Shown here one piece after another: positions 7,444 through 13,140 of a stretch of 13,140 nucleotides of DNA. Origin of the DNA: an uncultured Planctomycetaceae bacterium (GTDB taxonomy: Bacteria > Planctomycetota > Planctomycetia > Pirellulales > UBA1268). Below the pieces are notes generated by a model. It ran no database searches and was not told the DNA's origin. It was given only the letters and a program-made list of their open reading frames with translations. How positions within the stretch are numbered: position 1 is the first letter of the stretch; each line of letters begins with the position of its first letter. Made by a program: the position numbers and the translations under genes. Location: contig CAISKG010000285.1 of the NCBI GenBank assembly GCA_903885855.1, forward strand, positions 1-13,140, written 5' to 3'.

Positions 7444-8721
7444 ATGACAGCCCGGGCCTTCCAGCGGCGTGAGCTTTTCCCGCGGGCCGCGGCGGCGCTG
7501 CCGCTGGCGGGGGGCGGGGCGGCGGCCCTCGCGGCGCGGCGGGCGGCGGCCTCGGCCGACGTTTCACCCCTCCTGGCCTACGTCGGCACCTTCTCGTCCC
7601 CCTTGAAGGACACGCTCCCCACGCAGGTGGATCTCCCTCCCGGCAACGGCCGCGGCATCCACCGCTTCACGGTCGATCGCGATTCCGGCGCCTGGACCGA
7701 GGCGGGGATCACCGAGTCGGGGACGAGCCCGAGTTGCCTCGCCGTGAACGCCGCCGGCACGCGGCTCTATTCGGCGCACGAGACCGATCGCGTCGGTCCG
7801 GGGAAGCATGGCTCGGTGGCCGCCTGGAACATCGATCGGGCGACCGGCGACCTCACGCTCCTCGGCTCGGTTCCCTCCGGCGGGGCGGGGCCGACCTACG
7901 TGAGCCTCCATCCCGACGGCGAGCACCTCTTCGTCGCCAACTATTTCGGCGGTTCGGTGGCGGTGCTGCCGCTGCGCGCCGACGGCAGCCTCGGCGAGGC
8001 CAGCGACGTCAAGGAGGACTCAGGCGAGATCGGGCCCACGCGCGCGACCAGCGCCCCGCCGGGGAGCTTCGCCTTCAGTGGCCACGACCGGACCCACGCC
8101 CACCAGATCCTCCCCTCCCCCGACGGCCGCCACGTGCTCCACGTCGATCTGGGCCTCGATCGAATCTTCGTGTGGCGCTTCGACGCCGCGCGGGGCACGC
8201 TCGCGCCGGGGGAGCACCATGTGGTCGCGTTCCCCCCCGGCGACGGCCCCCGGCACTTCCATTTCTCGCCCGACGCCACGCGCCTCTATTCGATCCAGGA
8301 GGAGGGCTCGACCGTCGTCACGCTCGACTGGGAGGCGGCGACGGGCAGGCTCACGCCGAAACAGACGCTCTCCACGTTGCCCCCCGGCTTCCGGGGGAGC
8401 AACTTCTGCTCCGAGATCCTCGTCTCCCCCGACGGCCGCCACGTCTACTGCGGCAACCGACTCCACGACAGCATCGCCATCTTCCGCGTGCTGGCCGACG
8501 GCACTCTCGAGTACCTCGGCGAGGAGTGGACGCGCGGCAACTACCCGCGCAGCTTCACCTTCACCCCCGACGGCAGGTTTCTCGCCTGCGCGAACCAGCG
8601 CGACGACAACGTGGCGATCTTCGCGGTCGACGCGGCCACTGGCGCCCTGGCCTTCACCGGCCACTACGCCGCCGTGGGCAACCCCTCCCACGTCGTGTTC
8701 CTCGATCTGGCACGGGCCTGA
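7444..8721 (+). CDS. Tat-exported lactonase-family beta-propeller (6-phosphogluconolactonase YbhE-like)
   Basis: This is a 425-residue protein. The ATG is preceded by a strong GGGGGAG site 4 bases upstream (7433-7439). Residues 8-40 look like a twin-arginine signal: RRELFPR, an Ala/Gly/Leu-rich segment and an Ala-rich end at ASA. The mature part is a seven-bladed propeller of the lactonase family. It opens with AYVGTF (45-50), and blade motifs recur: SCLAVNAAGTRLYSA (97-111), YVSLHPDGEHLFVANY (152-167), QILPSPDGRHVLHVD (221-235), HFHFSPDATRLYSI (271-284), SEILVSPDGRHVYCGN (323-338) and FTFTPDGRFLACAN (371-384). The family includes cytosolic 6-phosphogluconolactonases. An exported copy more likely hydrolyses sugar lactones or serves another propeller role outside the cytoplasm (inference). 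It is transcribed alone and converges on the downstream DUF1501 gene. Family confidence is high; substrate is unknown. Confidence 0.93.
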   Translation: MTARAFQRRELFPRAAAALPLAGGGAAALAARRAAASADVSPLLAYVGTFSSPLKDTLPTQVDLPPGNGRGIHRFTVDRDSGAWTEAGITESGTSPSCLAVNAAGTRLYSAHETDRVGPGKHGSVAAWNIDRATGDLTLLGSVPSGGAGPTYVSLHPDGEHLFVANYFGGSVAVLPLRADGSLGEASDVKEDSGEIGPTRATSAPPGSFAFSGHDRTHAHQILPSPDGRHVLHVDLGLDRIFVWRFDAARGTLAPGEHHVVAFPPGDGPRHFHFSPDATRLYSIQEEGSTVVTLDWEAATGRLTPKQTLSTLPPGFRGSNFCSEILVSPDGRHVYCGNRLHDSIAIFRVLADGTLEYLGEEWTRGNYPRSFTFTPDGRFLACANQRDDNVAIFAVDAATGALAFTGHYAAVGNPSHVVFLDLARA

Positions 8722-8737
8722 TCGCCCGGCCCCGCCG

Positions 8738-10186
8738 TCAGGCGAGGATGCCGTCGACGACGCGGGCGTCCTGCCCGTCGGTGAGCGAGGCGGCCAGCCC
8801 CTCGCGCTTGTAGACGAGCGCCCGGTGGTCGAAGCCGAAGAGGTGCAGCAGCGTGGCGTGCCAGTCGTAGTGGTGCACCACGTCCTGCACCGCCTTGTGG
8901 CTCCATTCGTCGGTCTCGCCGAAGGTGCAGCCGGCCTTGAAGCCGCCGCCCGCCACCCACTGCGAGAAGCCGTAGGTGTTGTGGTCGCGGCCCCACTTCT
9001 CGGGGCCGCCGTCGTTCTGCAGCACCGGCAGGCGCCCCATCTCGCCCCCCCAGTGGACCACCGTGCTGCCCAGGAGGCCGCGCTGCTTGAGATCCGCCAC
9101 GAGCGCCGCCGAGGGCTTGTCGACCGCCAGGCAGCTCGCCGGGAGGGCGCTTTTGATGCCGCCGTGGTGGTCCCACGACTGCCCGGAATTGAGCACCTGC
9201 ACGTAGCGCACGCCGCGCTCCACCAGACGCCGGGCGATCAGGCAGCGGGTGCCGTAGTCGGCGGTGGCCGGCTCGTCGACGCCGTACATCCGATGCACCC
9301 AGGCGGGCTCGGAGGCGATGTCGAGCGCTTCCTTGGCCGCCGACTGCATGCGCGCCGCCAGGGCGTAGGTCTTGATGCGCGCGTCGAGATCGTGCTCGCC
9401 GGGGTGGGCGGCGGCGTGCTCGGCGTCGAGGCGCTCGAGCAACGCGAGCTGCCGTGCCTGCGGCGCGCCGCGGAGGAGCGGCGCGGGGTCGAGGTTGAGC
9501 ATGCGCGGCTCCCCCGCGCGCACGAGCGTCCCCGAGTAGAGGCTCGGCAGCCAGCCGTTGGTCCAGTGCTCCCCCTGGAAGGTGGGCAGGCCGCCGGGGT
9601 GGGCGAGCACCATGTAAGCCGGCAGGTCCTGCGACTCACTGCCGAGGCCGTAGCAGAGCCACGCGCCGAGCGTGGGGCGGCCGGGGTTGATCCGGCCGGC
9701 GTTGAGGGCGTAGAGCGCCTGCCCGTGGTTGTTGACGCCCGAGTGCATCGAGCGGATCAGCGTGACGTCGTCGCACACGCCGGCCAGGTGCGGCAGGAGG
9801 TCGGAGAGCTCCATGCCGCAGGCGCCGCGCGGGGCGAATCTCCATCCCGGGCCCAGGACCTTCGCCGAGGCCTCGGCGAGGTTGTCGTACTTGATCTCCC
9901 CGGGGAACGTCTGCCCGTCGTACCGGGAAAGCAGCGGCTTGGGATCGAAGAGATCCATCTGCGACGGCCCGCCCATCATGAACAGCGAGATCATCGCCGT
10001 CGCGCGGGCCGGCTGCGGCGGGGTCTTCGGCAGCAGGTCGAATCTCAGCTCGTCGCCGGCCAGCGGCTTGACCGGCGCCGCCAGGAGCCCGTCGTCGCGC
10101 AACAGCGACGCCAGCCCGAGGCCAGCGAGCGAAAAGGCGCCGGAGTGGAGCAGGTGGCGGCGGGAGCAGAGCCGGGGGTGTGACAT
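8738..10186 (-). CDS. DUF1501 family protein with twin-arginine signal (module 2)
   Basis: This is a 482-residue exported DUF1501 protein, the same length as the first copy but clearly divergent from it. The Tat signal is SRRHLLHSG (8-16) followed by a hydrophobic stretch at 17-30. Landmarks are FMMGGPSQMDLFDPKP (69-84), RGACGMELSDLLP (120-132), WDHHGG (338-343), GGEMGRLP (380-387) and GRDHNTYGFSQWVAGGG (399-415). Compared with the usual GGEFGRTP it reads Met-Gly-Arg-Leu, and the GRDH motif has Asn-Thr-Tyr after it, so it belongs to a different DUF1501 subgroup from the first copy. It starts 14 bases after the stop of the PSCyt1/DUF1549/DUF1553 gene, with only a weak GGA ahead of the ATG, so coupled translation within a two-gene operon is likely. 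Its reaction is unknown; a phosphatase or sulfatase-like fold is the family assignment. Confidence 0.95.
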   Translation of the reverse strand: MSHPRLCSRRHLLHSGAFSLAGLGLASLLRDDGLLAAPVKPLAGDELRFDLLPKTPPQPARATAMISLFMMGGPSQMDLFDPKPLLSRYDGQTFPGEIKYDNLAEASAKVLGPGWRFAPRGACGMELSDLLPHLAGVCDDVTLIRSMHSGVNNHGQALYALNAGRINPGRPTLGAWLCYGLGSESQDLPAYMVLAHPGGLPTFQGEHWTNGWLPSLYSGTLVRAGEPRMLNLDPAPLLRGAPQARQLALLERLDAEHAAAHPGEHDLDARIKTYALAARMQSAAKEALDIASEPAWVHRMYGVDEPATADYGTRCLIARRLVERGVRYVQVLNSGQSWDHHGGIKSALPASCLAVDKPSAALVADLKQRGLLGSTVVHWGGEMGRLPVLQNDGGPEKWGRDHNTYGFSQWVAGGGFKAGCTFGETDEWSHKAVQDVVHHYDWHATLLHLFGFDHRALVYKREGLAASLTDGQDARVVDGILA

Positions 10187-10200
10187 GGCGTTCCGTGCGG

Positions 10201-12873
10201 TCAGTCGACGGTGAGGAAGCGATTCGAGGCGAGCAGCACCTGGCAGTAGCTGGCCAGGGCCTCGAGCGCGGCGTCGGGCGGGGGCGGCGGGGGCTGCCCC
10301 TCCGTCGCCGCGGGCGCGGGGAGCCGCGGGCGCAGCGCTTCCCCCTGCTCGGCGACGTGCACGAGCGCCAGCTCGACGTCGCGCTCGGAGGGCGCGGCGG
10401 CGAAGAGGATCCGCCAGGCCCGGGCCACCTGGGCGCGCAGGTCGCCGGGGGCCTCGCGGCGCAGCCGCTCGGCGAGGGCCCGGGCGGTGTCGATGACGAA
10501 GGGGTCGTTGAGCATCAGCAGCGCCTGCGTGGCGACGGTGGTCGAGCGGCGCCGGTCGCAGTTGGGCTTCATCTCCGGCTGGTCGAAGGTCTCGAGCACC
10601 GTCACCGGCTCGCTCCGCCGCACCTGCAGGTAGAGGGAGCGGCGGAAGTCGTCGGCGCCGTGGCTCACCACGCGGACGACGTCGCCGTTGGCGTCCTTCT
10701 CCTCGCGCCCCACCACGATCCTCCCCACCGGGTCCTTGGCGATCCCCACCGGCGGCCCGCCACCGCCGGCGACGAGCCTTCCCGAGGCCTGGATGCAGGC
10801 GTCGCGGAGGCTCTCGGCATCGAGACGGCGCGGCGCGAAGCGGCCCAGGAGCCGGGTGTCGGGATCGACGGCGCGCGCCGCGTCGTTGCGGCTGGCCTGC
10901 CGGTAGACGGAGCTCGTGACGATCGCGCGGTGCAGGCTCTTGAGCCGCCAGCCCCCTTCCACGAACGTCGCCGCCATCCAATCGAGCAGCTCCGGGTGCG
11001 TCGGCCTCTCCCCCAGCCGGCCGAAGTCGCCGGGCGTGCCCACGATGCCGCGGCCGAAGTGACCGAGCCAGCAGCGGTTGACCAGCACGCGTGCCACGAG
11101 CGGATGGCGGCCGCTGGTCAGCCAGCGCGCCCAGGCCAGGCGCCGGCCGCTCGATCCCGAGCCGACCTCGGCCGCCACGAAGGGCTCGATGCCGGGGCCG
11201 GCGAGGACGGAGAGCTCGCCCGGGCCGAGTGCCTGCCGCGGCTGGTCGTGGTCGCCCCGGTGGAAGAGCCGCGTCTCGGGCACGCGTCCCTTCACCTCCG
11301 TCGCCGCCATGAGGAATCCCTCGGGGGGCTTCGTGGCGCGGAGGGCCGTCGCCTCGGCGTGCTTCTCGCCGACGAGCTTCTCCTTCGCCGGGTCGTAGAG
11401 GTCGAGCGAGTAGGTGGCCAGCGCCGCCGGATACTTCCGGATCAGCGCCTTCTGCTCGTCGCTCCGCTTCTCCTCGGGCGTGCTCCGGGCCTCGCGGTAG
11501 GCGCCCCGCACCTCCTCCGGGAGCTTGACGATCTCCTTCTCGAAGATCTCGTCGAGGAAGCGCTGCCGCATGGCCCGCGCCTCGTCGTCGATCGATCCCG
11601 CGCGTTGCTCGATCTCGGCGGCCTTCGCGCGCTCCTCGGGCGTGTACATCGACACCAGCCGCGCGGCCGGCGCCCGCCATTGCTGCCAATCCCACAGGGG
11701 ATCGAAGATGGCGCGGAGGCGGTAGTAATCGGCCTGCGGGATGGGGTCGTGGCGGTGGTCGTGGCACTGCGCACAGGCCACCGAGAGCCCGAGGATCGCC
11801 GACGTGGTCACCTGGATCTGGTCGGCGATGGCCTGGTTGCGGGCCAGATTCTGGTCGGGGACGGCGTCGCCGGTGCCGTCGGGCGCGAGGTGGAGGAACG
11901 CCGTCGACTCCAGCGCCTCGCGCCGCGCGGGATCGGCCGTCGCCTCCGCGGCGGAATCCTGCGTGACCCCCGCGAGCTCGTCGCCGGCGAGCTGCTGCTG
12001 CAGGAAGGTGTCCCAGGGGAGGTCGTCGTTCATCGCCCGCACCACCCGGTCGCGGTAGCGCCAGGCCCAGGGGCGGAGCGCGTCGGCCTCGGAGAAGCCG
12101 GCGGAGTCGGCGTAGCCCGCGACGTCGAGCCAGGCGCGGGCCTGCCGCTCGCCGTAGGCGGGGCTCGCCAGGAGCCGCTCGACCACCTTCTCCCAGGCGT
12201 CGCCGGAGCCGTCGGCGAGGAAGGCGTCGAGCTCCTCGGGCGTGGGCAGGAGGCCGGTGAGATCGAGGGTCACGCGGCGCAGGAGCGTGGCCCGATCGGC
12301 CTCGGGGGCCAGGGCCAGCCCGCGGGCCTCGAGCGCGTGGATCACGAAGGCGTCGATCGGCGACCGCACCCGCGCGGCGTCGCGCACGCCCGGCGGCTCG
12401 GGTTTCACGACCGGCCGGAAGCTCCACCATTCCCGGTCCTCGGCCGAAATCCAGGGGCCGGGGGGGAGCGACTCGGGCTCGGCCGCGCCCCCCGGCGCGC
12501 CGGCCGCCACCCAGGCCTCGAGCACCGCGAGCTCGTCGGCCGACACCTGCTTGCCCCCCTTCGGCATCTCGCCGGAGCGGATGACGCGGAGCAGTTCGCC
12601 GGCGGCGGTGTCGCCCGGGACGACGATCGGGCCGTAGCCGGCCGCCTCGCCGAGGAGAAAGCGATGGAGGCGGAGATCGACCCCCGCCTCGATCGGCTCC
12701 TCCTCGCCGTGGCAGTGGGTGCAATGGGCCTTGAGGATCGGCCGCACGTCCCGGTCCCAGGCGGGCGCGGTGGGCGCCTGAACCGGATCAGCCGCGCCGG
12801 CGGCGCACGCGAGCCATGCCAGGCCCGCAGACGCCAGTGCGAGGATCAGGAGACGACCGCCGGACTGCCGCAT
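10201..12873 (-). CDS. PSCyt1/DUF1549/DUF1553 planctomycete cytochrome-like protein with helical insert (module 2)
   Basis: From the ATG at 12873 this is an 890-residue protein. A hydrophobic signal at 7-28 ends in ACAAGAA; Cys23 could also serve as a loose lipobox cysteine. The PSCyt1 domain has CTHCH at 51-55 and a candidate axial Met at 103 (GEMPKGG). DUF1549 (about 170-395) contains a second heme-type motif, CAQCH, at 367-371. Residues about 412-510 are charged and probably helical or coiled, replacing the discoidin-like insert of the other copy. DUF1553 (about 575-825) follows, then a Pro-rich stretch with six prolines at 861-866. A GTG at 12888 is an alternative start with GGGGAG 6 bases upstream and would add five residues. 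It is probably a periplasmic heme protein; its reaction is unknown. It is the first gene of a pair with DUF1501. Confidence 0.94.
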   Translation of the reverse strand: MRQSGGRLLILALASAGLAWLACAAGAADPVQAPTAPAWDRDVRPILKAHCTHCHGEEEPIEAGVDLRLHRFLLGEAAGYGPIVVPGDTAAGELLRVIRSGEMPKGGKQVSADELAVLEAWVAAGAPGGAAEPESLPPGPWISAEDREWWSFRPVVKPEPPGVRDAARVRSPIDAFVIHALEARGLALAPEADRATLLRRVTLDLTGLLPTPEELDAFLADGSGDAWEKVVERLLASPAYGERQARAWLDVAGYADSAGFSEADALRPWAWRYRDRVVRAMNDDLPWDTFLQQQLAGDELAGVTQDSAAEATADPARREALESTAFLHLAPDGTGDAVPDQNLARNQAIADQIQVTTSAILGLSVACAQCHDHRHDPIPQADYYRLRAIFDPLWDWQQWRAPAARLVSMYTPEERAKAAEIEQRAGSIDDEARAMRQRFLDEIFEKEIVKLPEEVRGAYREARSTPEEKRSDEQKALIRKYPAALATYSLDLYDPAKEKLVGEKHAEATALRATKPPEGFLMAATEVKGRVPETRLFHRGDHDQPRQALGPGELSVLAGPGIEPFVAAEVGSGSSGRRLAWARWLTSGRHPLVARVLVNRCWLGHFGRGIVGTPGDFGRLGERPTHPELLDWMAATFVEGGWRLKSLHRAIVTSSVYRQASRNDAARAVDPDTRLLGRFAPRRLDAESLRDACIQASGRLVAGGGGPPVGIAKDPVGRIVVGREEKDANGDVVRVVSHGADDFRRSLYLQVRRSEPVTVLETFDQPEMKPNCDRRRSTTVATQALLMLNDPFVIDTARALAERLRREAPGDLRAQVARAWRILFAAAPSERDVELALVHVAEQGEALRPRLPAPAATEGQPPPPPPDAALEALASYCQVLLASNRFLTVD

Positions 12874-12922
12874 CACGTGCCCCGTCACGAAGCGCTCCCC
12901 CGCGGATCGACCCGAGTCGCCG

Positions 12923-12931
12923 AGTCTACCA
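12923..12931 (-). promoter_or_regulatory. Possible extended -10 element for module 2
   Basis: The minus strand reads TGGTAGACT, an extended -10 form with TAGACT matching four of six consensus positions. The predicted start near 12916 would give a leader of about 28 bases to the GTG at 12888 or 43 bases to the ATG at 12873. The -35 region is GC-rich and unconvincing. Confidence 0.35.
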
Positions 12932-13049
12932 CGGCCCCCCCGGCGGCCGACCGCGCGGGCCGCAGCGCCGAAGCACGCCGCCGCCGGACCGGGGGGATGG
13001 TGGCACGAAAGAGTCGCCGGCAGGTGCGAAACCCGGTCCGTCCGACGGG

Positions 13050-13063
13050 GATCGTCGACGATC
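13050..13063. promoter_or_regulatory. 14-base perfect palindrome upstream of module 2
   Basis: GATCGTCGACGATC is a perfect palindrome about 120 bases upstream of the candidate -10 element, and it overlaps a second palindrome, CGATCGATCG, at 13059-13068. It could be a regulator-binding site for the second module or for a gene beyond the right edge. No known regulator site is recognised. The rest of 12874-13140 shows no convincing gene. Confidence 0.3.
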
Positions 13064-13140
13064 GATCGGCTCGTGGCCAAGGCGTCATCCGCCGGGGCGA
13101 CCGCGCCTGCACTCGCCGCTCCCGCCGTCTGCGGAAGCGC

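Noticed and set aside
8716..8743. Inverted repeat GCCTGA/TCAGGC around the convergent stop codons, considered as a bidirectional terminator
   Set aside because: It arises because both proteins end in an Ala GCC codon plus TGA. The 16-base loop and absence of T runs make it a poor terminator.
8078..10183. 701-codon plus-strand open frame across the lactonase end and the DUF1501 gene
   Set aside because: It begins out of frame inside the lactonase and continues antisense to DUF1501; no domain is visible.
8738..12724. Continuous 1328-codon minus-strand open frame joining the DUF1501 gene to an upstream extension
   Set aside because: Only the last 482 codons look like protein. The upstream part is Arg/Pro/Gly-rich out-of-frame translation of the PSCyt1/DUF1549/DUF1553 gene, and DUF1501 has its own ATG and Tat signal at 10186.

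Overview
This window is very GC-rich chromosomal DNA, most likely from a planctomycete (a Pirellulales-like lineage; the order is an inference). The main evidence is two copies of a gene pair nearly diagnostic of that phylum: a large exported protein with a PSCyt1 cytochrome-c-like domain, DUF1549 (PSCyt2) and DUF1553 (PSD1), followed by a DUF1501 protein. A third planctomycete hallmark is an N-terminal LExLExRxL-type motif on a large secreted protein. All six genes look intact, and I see no RNA gene, mobile element or CRISPR array.

Layout. Bases 1-71 hold nothing recognisable. Minus-strand genes read right to left. A polysaccharide deacetylase (4677-7193) is followed after 74 bases by a PSCyt1/DUF1549/DUF1553 protein (1537-4611), then after 16 bases by a DUF1501 protein (72-1520). 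A divergent intergenic region of about 250 bases (7194-7443) carries a GGAGCC tandem repeat, a 14-base palindrome and weak promoter-like elements. It separates the deacetylase from the only plus-strand gene, a Tat-exported lactonase-type beta-propeller (7444-8721). That gene converges, with 16 bases between stop codons, on the second pair: a DUF1501 protein (8738-10186) preceded by a second PSCyt1/DUF1549/DUF1553 protein (10201-12873). Bases 12874-13140 are the upstream region of that second pair, with an extended -10-like element and a 14-base palindrome.

How the genes may work together. Every product has an export or surface-type N-terminus: Sec-type signals on the two cytochrome-like proteins, twin-arginine signals on the two DUF1501 proteins and the lactonase, and the planctomycete N-terminal motif on the deacetylase. 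The deacetylase acts on N-acetylated polysaccharides by family. The lactonase-like propeller may act on sugar lactones, and the PSCyt1/DUF1501 pairs are repeatedly found in planctomycete polysaccharide-degradation neighbourhoods, although their biochemistry is not established. A periplasmic or surface carbohydrate-processing role is therefore a reasonable inference, but no substrate can be read from the sequence. The two PSCyt1 proteins differ mainly in what sits between DUF1549 and DUF1553, a discoidin-like beta region in one and a charged helical region in the other, which suggests two modules with different targets.
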